A stretch of 64,000 nt of DNA. It comes from Polyangium sp. y55x31 (lineage in GTDB: Bacteria; Myxococcota_A; Polyangia; Polyangiales; Polyangiaceae). The translations under genes and the position numbers were made by a program. Below the pieces are notes generated by a model. That model did no database searches. It was not told the DNA's origin and saw nothing but the letters and a program-made list of their open reading frames with translations. The stretch lies in the NCBI RefSeq assembly GCF_029946505.1, contig NZ_JARZHG010000034.1, positions 60,700 through 124,699 on the forward strand, written 5' to 3'. Shown one piece after another: positions 27,701 through 34,272 of the stretch. How positions within the stretch are numbered: the first letter of the stretch is position 1; every line of letters starts with the position of its first letter.

Positions 27701-27778
27701 CGGCAACACGACCGGAGCCATACAAAAAGCGAAAATGAGTCGGCGAGAGAGGGGCGTGGTACGCATGCCCGCCACCAT
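24758..27778 (-). CDS. Large kelch-repeat, Cys-rich, Gly-rich lipoprotein with MYXO-CTERM-like tail
   Basis: 1006 residues. Order of parts: signal peptide with lipobox LPLAC|S (near 29); six or seven kelch-type repeats to about 355 (pattern RxxHTATLLPNGKVLVAGG...VYDPxxxxW); a Cys-rich module at about 360-443 (CLFDGECASGFCVDGVCC...); more kelch repeats to about 815; a Gly-rich GGMGGSGG/GGAGG tract at about 821-962; and a C-terminal GGGCSTTGN-hydrophobic helix-RRRKR tail like MYXO-CTERM sorting signals. The kelch repeats should form one or two beta-propellers outside the membrane. Both ends carry a potential anchoring Cys. Start at 27778, with an in-frame ATG at 27766 as alternative. Confidence 0.85.
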   Translation of the reverse strand: MVAGMRTTPLSRRLIFAFCMAPVVLPLACSRADTPEVLTLNAATSALTAPRWDVVPPMNMARNRHTATLLPNGKLLVAGGGSETAEVYDPVANSWSLVAPMSTTHTAHSATLLPNGKVLVAGGVTDTVEVYDPVADTWTLGAPMLAPRMGHTATLLPDGRIYFLGGVVDGDGVTFEAEIYDPVANTSIEVTPPPDYIEDHTATLLQDGKVLVVASSLMQVYDPATDSWVFAGWIENREGYTATLLANGKALITGGYTDYGGEGFTAENRGTVLYDPATNTWTEGTPMNVTHYMHTATRLADGRVLVTGGALTELYDPVTGKWSLGRFMNTNRSGHLATELADGRVLVTGGGTAFVESLSLSAPGGACLFDGECASGFCVDGVCCNAACDAGACDACAVSKGASADGVCTPLSGASCGSANGCTANGVCEAGACVGDTPVGCQSTWTPAGSMSMAHQEGTWAELADGRVLIAGGINNDWDGNPTVQIYDPATNAWSDAAPLMHVRRRAKSVRVATGEILVVGGDSPSTAELYDPATNTWTMTGAMAAHHDNGLVLARLSDERILAVGGGTAAAELYDPATKTWSATGSLGAARSGHAAIVLAGGKVLVTGGSGTPATAELYDPATGMFSPTGTLTYTHAKLQATALLDGRVLVVSGDGADRYDPATNAWTPTQALLMSPADFTTTLLADGRVLVAGARNVPHAQVYDPATNDWTVTGPLDVARRRHGAMRLGNGMVLLFGGREWTGGNDCPLRSAAVYNPETNDWTPAPNMSESRTYAGAVRLEGNRVLVFGGMQEGCSSGDGDPAAHESAEIFEGGVTPEGNGSGGAGGMGGSGGMGGSGGEGGMGGSGGEGGSGGMGGSGGEGGSGGMGGSGGAGGMGGAGGAGGSGGMGGFGGAGGSGGMGGSGGMGGSGGAGGMGGAGGSGGSGGMGGFGGAGGSGGMGGSGGIGGSGSGSGGSAGSGGAIIPGGGGGCSTTGNPASHTGRGLAALVALGALITRRRKRDDAS
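24895..25318 (-). repeat. Degenerate GGx coding repeats (Gly-rich tract)
   Basis: About 420 bp of short CCG/CCN-rich repeats on the plus strand encode (GG-M/S/A/E/F)n on the minus strand. Longer blocks recur inside the tract (GGSGGMGGFGGAGG appears at least twice), so it expands by block duplication as well as by single codons. It links the propeller domains to the C-terminal tail. Confidence 0.85.
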
Positions 27779-27937
27779 ACCGGCCTCCGCGCCGCGCCTG
27801 TCAACGAGCGAGCACGGGGCGCGCGGCGTTCATTTGGTGTGGAATCGCACCGTCTGTCGCTGACGTTCCGGTCGTTTCGGTTCGTACTGACTCGTGTTCG
27901 GGCTGGAGCGTTGGCCTCTGGGGTGGTAGGGTATGGT

Positions 27938-28135
27938 TGTTCCCTCTGCTGTTCTCCGTGAGGTGATTGGCAATTGAATCCCGAGTAAGCCTGAACCAGG
28001 GGCCCACTACGCTGTCGTGGTGAGCTAGGCCCGAGAAGTCATCGGGAAGCCTAAAGCGGCACATCGGGCACCCACCTAGCCGCAAGCTAGGGGTTCAAGC
28101 CATTCAACCCACGATTACGGCGGTAAGGAACTCTT
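27938..28135 (+). ncRNA. ssrS: 6S RNA (ssrS) candidate
   Basis: No protein gene fits here, but about 195 nt show the 6S RNA layout. The 3' half GGTGAGCTAGGCCCGAGAAG...GGGAAGCCTAAAGC matches the Escherichia coli 6S stretch GGUGAGC...CCGAGAAGCCUUAAAACUGC in order and spacing. It is followed by CACCTAGCCGC...GGGTTCAAGCC and ACGGCGGTAAGGAAC. GTTCC at 27939-27943 pairs with GGAAC at 28127-28131 to close the long stem, and the hairpin CCCGA-N7-TCGGG sits at the E. coli position. The central bubble would mimic an open promoter and bind RNA polymerase holoenzyme. A possible -10 box (TATGGT, 27932-27937) precedes it and a strong terminator follows. The exact ends are estimates. Confidence 0.82.
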
Positions 28136-28139
28136 CTTC

Positions 28140-28169
28140 GAGCCCGGTGAGAGCCGGGCTCTTTTTTTT
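28140..28169 (+). terminator. Intrinsic terminator after 6S RNA
   Basis: GAGCCCGG (28140-28147), a 6-nt loop, CCGGGCTC (28154-28161), then eight T. It is a textbook Rho-independent terminator on the plus strand, directly after the 6S candidate. Such U-tracts are rare elsewhere in this window. Confidence 0.92.
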
Positions 28170-28205
28170 GTCACGAACGTGTGGGGACGGCGGGCGGGGT
28201 GGCTC

Positions 28206-28919
28206 TTATGCCTCGCCACCTGCTGCGCCCGTGGCGACCCCGTCCTCGGCTTCCTCGTCGTCGCCGACATCGAGCCCGTCGTCGGTCTTGTCCTTGAGGA
28301 AGAAGAGATCTTGCGTCTGCTTGTCGCGCGGGAAGGCGGCCTTGATGCGATTGGCGACCTCGGCGAATACGTCGAGAAACTCTTCCTTCGCGAGGTTGCG
28401 CGCTGCCCGCGCTTGCGCCGTGGCTTCCATGCCGAGCCTGCGCGCTTCGAGTGCCTGTTCGTAGCGGTGCCGGACGGCGGTGATCTTGTCGAGCTCGGCC
28501 GAGCCCGCGGGGTAGATCGTGGCGATCTCGGTGTAACGACCTTCGAGGGCGCGCATCTCTTTGATCTGGGTGCCGCCGACTGGCTTGATGATCGGCGTGG
28601 AGCCACCGGGGAACAGGGTGGAGACGATACGCCCGCCGGGGCGACCGTCCTCGATTTCGGCGCGCTTGAGGGCGAGGCGAACGACCTGGTCGGCGAGCCG
28701 ATCGGTGAACTTCACCTCGACCCGGACGATGATGAGCTCCTTGACCTTCTGGTCGTAGCCCTGCTCGCGCGCGAGGAGCGCGTTCGTGGCGTCCTCAAGC
28801 TTGGACGCGAGGCCGTTCAAGGCGGCGACGTCGGAGAACTTTCCGAGCATGGTCCGCGTGTAGAGGCTCTTGAGCTCGCAGCGAGCGATGGGTGTCTTGG
28901 CGTTGGGGAGTACCGACAA
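28206..28919 (-). CDS. Hypothetical helical protein
   Basis: 237 residues from a TTG start at 28919 preceded by AGGA (8 nt); an ATG at 28850 (MLGKFSDV) is the alternative and lacks a ribosome site. A TTGACA box lies upstream on this strand. The protein is mostly alpha-helical, with a middle part GGRIVSTLFPGGSTPIIKPVGGTQIKEM that may be a beta-hairpin, and ends in an acidic Gly/Ala tail. No motif I recognise. It is encoded towards the 6S terminator, from the edge of the G-rich spacer, and may belong to the accessory block that follows on the other strand. Confidence 0.65.
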   Translation of the reverse strand: MSVLPNAKTPIARCELKSLYTRTMLGKFSDVAALNGLASKLEDATNALLAREQGYDQKVKELIIVRVEVKFTDRLADQVVRLALKRAEIEDGRPGGRIVSTLFPGGSTPIIKPVGGTQIKEMRALEGRYTEIATIYPAGSAELDKITAVRHRYEQALEARRLGMEATAQARAARNLAKEEFLDVFAEVANRIKAAFPRDKQTQDLFFLKDKTDDGLDVGDDEEAEDGVATGAAGGEA

Positions 28920-29367
28920 GGCTTGTATCCTGGTTCGTTTGGTAAGGCGGGAAGCAGAAACGAGGTGGGCGAGGTTGTCAAGGACGGATACAGGTAGCCT
29001 GGGGGAAAGTGTGGGGGTGGGGAGGGTGCGGCAAGGTGACTTGCGGCGGTGCCGTGGGGTGGCTGTGGGGGTGGAGGGGTTGCTTGGGGCTTGGAGGTGG
29101 CGTGGCGGAGGGAAAGGAAGCGTGGGGGGACACACGTTTGCGGCGTGGTGGAGGGCGCGGAAACGTTGCTGCGAGCCTGGCTGCGGCGGTGGCGGAGGTG
29201 CGGAGATGTCGCCGAGAGCTTGGGGGCGATGTGGCGGAACACGCAGCGGCGCTGTCGGGTGGGAGGGGATGAGGGGGGCGACGGGGGAGCAACGCGGCCC
29301 GGCGTTTGCCGCGGGCGGCGTGCGTGCGAAGCTTGGCCTGAAGATGCTGAACAGGTAGCCTGCCCGC
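28920..29367. other. G-rich intergenic spacer with 12-bp flanking direct repeats
   Basis: About 450 bp without a convincing gene: reading frames in it are low-complexity and lack homology. The plus strand is extremely G-biased (runs such as GGGGG, GGGG). A G-quadruplex-type arrangement of four G-runs lies at 29001-29026. The 12-mer ACAGGTAGCCTG occurs at 28990-29001 and again at 29351-29362, 6 bp before the HEPN gene start. Confidence 0.6.
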
Positions 29368-29922
29368 GTGTCGAACCTGGCATTGAGCAGCGGGGATGAC
29401 TACCCCGCAGCAGCGCGCAAGCACCTGAACGATGCGAAGGTGCTCCTCGATGCGAAGCGCTTTGATGCGGCTGGGTACCTGGCAGGGTACATCGTCGAGT
29501 GTTCGCTGCGGTCGGTCGTCATGGTGGGTCGCCTCGCGACGGAGGCGGAGACGACTGCGACCCAGGAGAAGCGCACGAGCAGGAAGCCAAACTTGAAAAT
29601 GGAGTTGCAGCCGAGCGGTGCCACCCTCCAGCGTTTCAAGCGTATGGCTGGCCAGGAGGCCCGCGATATCGGCCAGAAACACGAACTCGATCGACTGGCC
29701 ACTGCGACAAGTGGCTACACGGCCGTGCTCACCTCCCACGTTGCTCAGTACGCTCCGTCTGTCGCTGCAAAACCACTGGGTGGAGCATGGACAGAAGGAA
29801 TTCGGTATCGAGCCGAGGGAGCGGTGACCGAGTCCCAGGCCAGGACGTGGGTCCGGGAGGCGGAGGAGGTGTATAAATCGACCATCGGGCAGATGATGCG
29901 AGACGGGCTGATCACGTCATGA
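29368..29922 (+). CDS. HEPN-domain protein of a three-gene cassette
   Basis: 184 residues starting at GTG. The N-terminal helices AAARKHLNDAKVLLDAKRFDAAGYLAGYIVECSLRS carry the HEPN pattern (A-x-x-L-A-G-Y-x-x-E-x-x-L). R99-x5-H105 (RDIGQKH, then ELDRL) fits the Rx4-6H motif shared by HEPN ribonucleases and by the non-catalytic [G]H-D/E-L type. The protein ends with a further helical region. In the family, HEPN proteins are RNases, toxins or RNA-binding partners; which applies here is unknown. The stop overlaps the next start (ATGA), so it is strictly coupled to the ATPase genes. Confidence 0.72.
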   Translation: MSNLALSSGDDYPAAARKHLNDAKVLLDAKRFDAAGYLAGYIVECSLRSVVMVGRLATEAETTATQEKRTSRKPNLKMELQPSGATLQRFKRMAGQEARDIGQKHELDRLATATSGYTAVLTSHVAQYAPSVAAKPLGGAWTEGIRYRAEGAVTESQARTWVREAEEVYKSTIGQMMRDGLITS

Positions 29923-31316
29923 AGGCGAACGTTCACATCGACGACGCACGCCAGAACGCGATTGTCGCACTTTCGGACCTCGCGGACAGGGAGGAGAGCC
30001 TCGAAAAAGCTGTCCTCGGGCAGGATCTCTTCGGTCTCCTTCGCGTGATCGTCTGGTTGCGCCCCGACGCGGACGAGCAAGCGCTCCGGGCCCGTATCGA
30101 GGAGGCGCTTGCTGCGTCTGGCCAGTTCTGGACAGGCGACATCTACATCTGTTCCGCGAGGACCTCCCACGCCGACGATCTCATCTATTCGTCCGCCTGG
30201 GACGAGGGGATCACGGTTCCCGGTGTCGAAAAGCTCCGTATCGACGACCGTACCCGCACGCGTACGGCTTGGCTCCCTCGGTTTCGCATGCCGCTCTGGG
30301 AAGCGTCTCGAGATTGGCGACCGGCGAAGACCGAGACGAAGGAGGACGGGAGTCCAGCCAAGGGGCCGCCCGTTGTCGTCTGGTATTCGTTCAAGGGTGG
30401 CGTGGGGCGTACCACGGCCCTCGCTGCCTTTGCGATCCAGCGGGCACGGGATGGCGAGCGGGTGCTCGTGATCGATATGGACCTCGATGCTCCCGGGGCC
30501 GGCACCCTCCTTGGGCCCGATCCGAGTGACCTGCCCGGCGGGGAAGGCAATGCCTCACGTGGTGTCGTCGACTATTTGTTGGAAGCGGCGCTCGGCGATG
30601 TGCAATTCGGCGACTACGTGCACCGATGCAAGCGCGACCGCCTCGTGGGTGACGCCGATGGCGCCGAAATCGTAGTCATGCCTGCGGGGAGCGTGGACGA
30701 GAACTACCTCGCCAAGCTCTCGCGGCTCGATCTGGAGGTACGGGGCGAGCGCCATCCGCTGGAGGAGATGCTTGTCCAGGCGCGGGATGAAATCGAGCCG
30801 GATTGGATCCTCCTCGACTCTCGCGCGGGTCTGTCCCCCTCCGCCGGCCTGCTGCTCGACGGCATCGCGCACCTGCACGTGCTCTTCGGGACCAACAGCA
30901 CGCAGAGTCAGCTCGGTTTGACGCAGGTGATTCGAACCCTCGGGGAGGAGAGGATCCGAAGGGACGGCTCGCAGGCGAACTGTTTTGTCGTCCAGGCCAT
31001 GGTGGTAGACGTCGTGGAGGTCGAGAAAGCGGCACGGGCGCAGTTCCAAACGTGGCTCGAATCGACGATGCGCGATCATTACGTGATCGTAGACGACGAA
31101 GACCCCGAAGGGGAGCTTTGGTCCGTGCGCAACATGGATGCAAAGATGTCGCCGAGCCGAGCGATCGCAGTACCCTATCGCGCTCGGTTCGCGTTCTTCC
31201 CTTCGATTGACGACGTAGCATCCGATCTCGTCGAGGGCCCTTACCTTGAAATCGCGGGGCGGATCCTCGCGCAGTTTCCCAGCTCGAACAAGGCCGGGGA
31301 TAAGCGAGGCGAATGA
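29919..31316 (+). CDS. KGGVGR-motif MinD/ParA-like ATPase
   Basis: 465 residues. An unassigned alpha/beta region covers residues 1-150. The SIMIBI-type deviant Walker A follows, K159-GGVGRTT (159-166), with Arg where MinD/ParA have Lys; then the Walker A' region IDMDLDAPGAG (185-195) and a Walker B-like DWILLDSRAG. Residues beyond 300 are mixed and continue to a charged tail. KGGVGR-variant ATPases are known mainly from predicted conflict systems, coupled to effector genes. It overlaps the neighbours by 4 bp on both sides (ATGA), so the three proteins are made in step and probably form a complex (inference). Confidence 0.8.
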   Translation: MKANVHIDDARQNAIVALSDLADREESLEKAVLGQDLFGLLRVIVWLRPDADEQALRARIEEALAASGQFWTGDIYICSARTSHADDLIYSSAWDEGITVPGVEKLRIDDRTRTRTAWLPRFRMPLWEASRDWRPAKTETKEDGSPAKGPPVVVWYSFKGGVGRTTALAAFAIQRARDGERVLVIDMDLDAPGAGTLLGPDPSDLPGGEGNASRGVVDYLLEAALGDVQFGDYVHRCKRDRLVGDADGAEIVVMPAGSVDENYLAKLSRLDLEVRGERHPLEEMLVQARDEIEPDWILLDSRAGLSPSAGLLLDGIAHLHVLFGTNSTQSQLGLTQVIRTLGEERIRRDGSQANCFVVQAMVVDVVEVEKAARAQFQTWLESTMRDHYVIVDDEDPEGELWSVRNMDAKMSPSRAIAVPYRARFAFFPSIDDVASDLVEGPYLEIAGRILAQFPSSNKAGDKRGE

Positions 31317-32818
31317 TGGCGTCCATGACGAATGAAGACCGGCAGGAACTCCTCCGTGCGTTGCGCTCCGACGCCGGCCAAGCGGAAGGAGCCAAGGGCC
31401 GTACGGAGTATAACTTCTATCCGATCACGGAGCACCTGCGCGCGCTCGAACCTGAGGTCGTTCTCATCGTGGGCGATCGTGGCGCCGGCAAATCACAGCT
31501 CGTTGCGGTAGCGCGGGATCCGGATCTGCGAGAAGCCGCATTGCGCCGAGCGCCGAGCGTGCAGTTCGCTCGTGGCGAAGCCGCATGGATCAAGGGCTAC
31601 CCGATGGAGTACGGCCCAAGTCCATTCGGACTCCAGAATTTCGTTTTGAGTCACCGCGACCATATAAAGGCTGCCGCTCAGGAGTTCTGGTTCACGTATC
31701 TGTTCCGCGTTTTGAGGGGGCTGCTCCCGGAGGATACTGCTGTCAGATTCGCACGGCTCCTCGACGAACCCGGGGCGGAGGTCGAGGAGAGATTCGCTGA
31801 CCGCTTGCGAGCCGGGGACTCGCTTCTGGTCGCTCTGGACAATTTGGATAAAAAGCTCACGTCCGAGGACCGATGGGTCTTCGTCATGTATGACGAGCTC
31901 GACACCCTCTATTACTCGGATTGGTGGGCGATGGGCGCGCTGATCCGGGGACTCATAGGTTTCTGGGCCAGTCATGGTCGTCGCTGGTCGAGGATCCGAC
32001 CCAAAATCTTCCTGAGGACCGACTTTTACAGGCATCACGGTAGCGATGTCGCCGGCGCGGAGATAGCAAAGCTAGCTGCTACTCGGGTTGAGCTTTCGTG
32101 GAGCGATAAAAATCTCTACGGAGCGCTACTCAAGCATATTGCCAACCTCAACGACGCGTGGTTCGAATACTGCAATCGCGGCAAGGGTGACAAGGTCCGC
32201 TTCGAGTACGATTCCGTATTGAAAAACATCCCCCTGCTCGTGAAGAAAGAGGACGCCAAGCCCCTCGTCGACCGACTCGTTGGACCCTACATGGGCGCGA
32301 CCAAGGGCAAGGGGGAGTCCTTCCCGTGGATATTGGACCATCTTCGGGACGGGAACGGGAAAGTTTCACCGCGCTCCTTGGTCTTGCTTTTCGAAAATGC
32401 AGCTGTACTGGAGCTAGGCAACTTGCGGGCGACCGGGGCGCAAGTGCTGAGTCATTTTTCGCTCCGCAACGCGCTCGACAAGGTATCCGAGTCTTATGTG
32501 ACCCAGGCAGCGGATGAATTCCATTGGTTGCCCATGGTCAGGGAGAGATTGAAGGCAATCTCGCAGGTACCTTGGGAATCCAGGCGCGTGATTGAGCTTG
32601 CGTTGAAGGCGAATTGGGACGCCTGGTCAGCGCAGAATCCGGAGCAACGTTTGCCGGCGGATACCCCGCGGGAACTCGTCGACGTACTCCTCGAGCTTGG
32701 CATCTTACGTGACCGCGGGGGCGACAAGTACGACGTCCCGGACCTGTACCTCCATGGGCTCGGGCTGAAGCGCAAGGGTGGGGTCTCCAAGGGGGGGACG
32801 CGGCAGCCTCCACGTTGA
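31313..32818 (+). CDS. Large P-loop ATPase of the three-gene cassette
   Basis: 501 residues. Walker A GDRGAGKS is at 54-61 and Walker B VFVMYDELD at 189-197 (D194, E195), spacing typical of AAA/STAND-like ATPases. The C-terminal part (about 300-500) is helical, with basic residues at the end (LKRKGGVSKGGTRQPPR). A match to the Sll1717-type P-loop ATPase family is possible but unconfirmed. The codon use looks less GC-biased than its neighbours (many ATA, TTT, TTA, AAA), suggesting recent acquisition. A second ATG four codons later (31325) is a possible start. Confidence 0.75.
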   Translation: MMASMTNEDRQELLRALRSDAGQAEGAKGRTEYNFYPITEHLRALEPEVVLIVGDRGAGKSQLVAVARDPDLREAALRRAPSVQFARGEAAWIKGYPMEYGPSPFGLQNFVLSHRDHIKAAAQEFWFTYLFRVLRGLLPEDTAVRFARLLDEPGAEVEERFADRLRAGDSLLVALDNLDKKLTSEDRWVFVMYDELDTLYYSDWWAMGALIRGLIGFWASHGRRWSRIRPKIFLRTDFYRHHGSDVAGAEIAKLAATRVELSWSDKNLYGALLKHIANLNDAWFEYCNRGKGDKVRFEYDSVLKNIPLLVKKEDAKPLVDRLVGPYMGATKGKGESFPWILDHLRDGNGKVSPRSLVLLFENAAVLELGNLRATGAQVLSHFSLRNALDKVSESYVTQAADEFHWLPMVRERLKAISQVPWESRRVIELALKANWDAWSAQNPEQRLPADTPRELVDVLLELGILRDRGGDKYDVPDLYLHGLGLKRKGGVSKGGTRQPPR

Positions 32819-32852
32819 CCGGCTGGGGCCGCGCCCATGATACAACCGTGTC

Positions 32853-33308
32853 ATGGCCTACGCGCCGAGCTTGCGAGTACCCGAGCACACCACGCTGGAT
32901 GCTCCGTTCGACCTCGTTCCCGAGATCGCTCGGTTCGAGCCTCCCGACATCGTTGTCTTTTCCCTCGGTCATCGCGACCTGACCGACGCGGAGGCCGCGC
33001 AGATCGTGGCGTTCACACGGGACGCGGCGGCGCGGACCGGCGGGCTCTTCTCCGTGACGGACGCCACGGTGCATCTCACGCGCGTCAACGTCGGCGCGGC
33101 CCTCGCGTTCAACCGTCAGTTCACCCCGAGCATCATCCGCGCCGCCGCCGTCATCGGCGCGAGTTATCGCATGCGCACGGTGTCCGAGACGCTCATCCGT
33201 GCCGCGCGCCTCCTCAAGCTCGAAATCGCCAAGTCCCCCATCCGCTACTTCGACGACCACGCCTCCGCTCGCGCCTGGTTCGCCGAGCTCCGAACGAACC
33301 CCGCCTGA
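32853..33308 (+). CDS. STAS/SpoIIAA-like protein, unknown function
   Basis: 151 residues, cytosolic. The alternating alpha/beta pattern with a final helix before DDHASARAWFAELR resembles the small STAS/SpoIIAA-like proteins that are abundant in Polyangiales. It could bind phospholipid or take part in anti-sigma-type signalling, but no phospho-Ser motif of anti-anti-sigma factors is evident. It lies 34 bp after the ATPase cassette; whether it belongs to it is unclear, since its composition is typical of the host. Confidence 0.6.
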   Translation: MAYAPSLRVPEHTTLDAPFDLVPEIARFEPPDIVVFSLGHRDLTDAEAAQIVAFTRDAAARTGGLFSVTDATVHLTRVNVGAALAFNRQFTPSIIRAAAVIGASYRMRTVSETLIRAARLLKLEIAKSPIRYFDDHASARAWFAELRTNPA

Positions 33309-33485
33309 CCGATCACTCCGCCGCCCCTGTCAAGCAAAACCCGCCGCGCGCTCGCCCTCGCAGGCGCCTCGCGCCGCCACCGGTCTGACGCTTCGGACGC
33401 TCGCGCGACGGGCGCGCGCGTGCCGTCCTCCCTGGCGGCTTTTCTTTTCCGTTTGCCCTGCCATTCCGGTAGCTTCCCCCTTCCG

Positions 33486-34256
33486 ATGGACACGTTCGAC
33501 ACGCTCGTTTCCAAGGCGAAGGCGAGTCAATCCGGCCGCCTGCGCGGCCTCGTCCGCCGAGGCGCCGTCGCGCTCGTGCTCTTGACCGTCCCAGGCGTTG
33601 CGTTTGCCGCCGTCACCGCCAAGGGCAAGCTGAGCGGGGCCGACAAGCTCCTGAACCCCGTGTGGAACGAGGCGAAGGACCCGAACGCTCGTCGCTACAC
33701 GTTCCGCGAGCCGTCGCCGACCGTGCGGCCCGACGTGCGTACCCTCACGGGACACCTGCCGAAAGAGCTCGCGATCGTCGCGCTCGGCGACAAGGGCACG
33801 CCGCAGAAAGTGCCCGTCACCGTCAGCATCGCCGGTGGTCGCACGAGCCCCGTCACGATCGTCGTGCCCGAGGGCCAGCAGATCAACTTCGAGAACAAAG
33901 ACCCCTTCCCGCACAAGCTCTACGACACGGGAAACAAGGGCTTCGGCGCCGTCGAGACAGGACCGAGCAAGAGCCGCTCGTGGACCCCGCCCGGCCCCGG
34001 CAAGTACGAGATCCGTGATCAGTTCGCGCCGAGCATCCGCTCCTGGGTCGTCGTCGAGCCGCGCGCGATCGCCTCGACGTACCCCGATCGCAAAGGCGAC
34101 TTCGCGATCGAGCTCGAGCCCGGACCGCACAAGCTCCGCGCGTACTTCAACGGCGAGCCCGTGGGCCAGGAGCTCGACGTCGTGATCACGCCCTTCCCCA
34201 CCGAGCAGCCCCTCAAGGCGCCCCTCGTCGTCGGCGAGTCGACCCCGAGCAAGTGA
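33486..34256 (+). CDS. Exported cupredoxin-like protein
   Basis: 256 residues with an N-terminal membrane/signal helix at about 27-43 (AVALVLLTVPGVAFA) ending in an AFA-like cleavage site. The central part (SPVTIVVPEGQQINFENKDPFPHKLY) resembles the plastocyanin/cupredoxin strand pattern with a His after FENKDPF, but a full set of copper ligands (Cys, Met) is not apparent, so copper binding is doubtful. It is followed 16 bp later by the cache-domain gene and then by FadL, so it probably acts in the envelope. The frame is open from 33420, but the ATG at 33486 begins the natural N-terminus. Confidence 0.7.
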   Translation: MDTFDTLVSKAKASQSGRLRGLVRRGAVALVLLTVPGVAFAAVTAKGKLSGADKLLNPVWNEAKDPNARRYTFREPSPTVRPDVRTLTGHLPKELAIVALGDKGTPQKVPVTVSIAGGRTSPVTIVVPEGQQINFENKDPFPHKLYDTGNKGFGAVETGPSKSRSWTPPGPGKYEIRDQFAPSIRSWVVVEPRAIASTYPDRKGDFAIELEPGPHKLRAYFNGEPVGQELDVVITPFPTEQPLKAPLVVGESTPSK

Positions 34257-34272
34257 AGGCGGAGACGAGAAC

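Noticed and set aside
27801..28085. 94-codon minus-strand frame between the kelch gene and the hypothetical gene
   Set aside because: It overlaps the 6S RNA candidate; its codons look non-coding and no family is recognised.
28021..28110. tRNA-like stretch (GGTTCAAGCC) in the gap after the kelch gene
   Set aside because: No acceptor stem or CCA-fitting cloverleaf can be drawn; the 6S RNA model explains the whole region better.
29009..29399. Frames of 87 and 116 codons inside the G-rich spacer
   Set aside because: Only Gly/Trp/Val/Arg low complexity, no ribosome site, and no homology that I can recognise.
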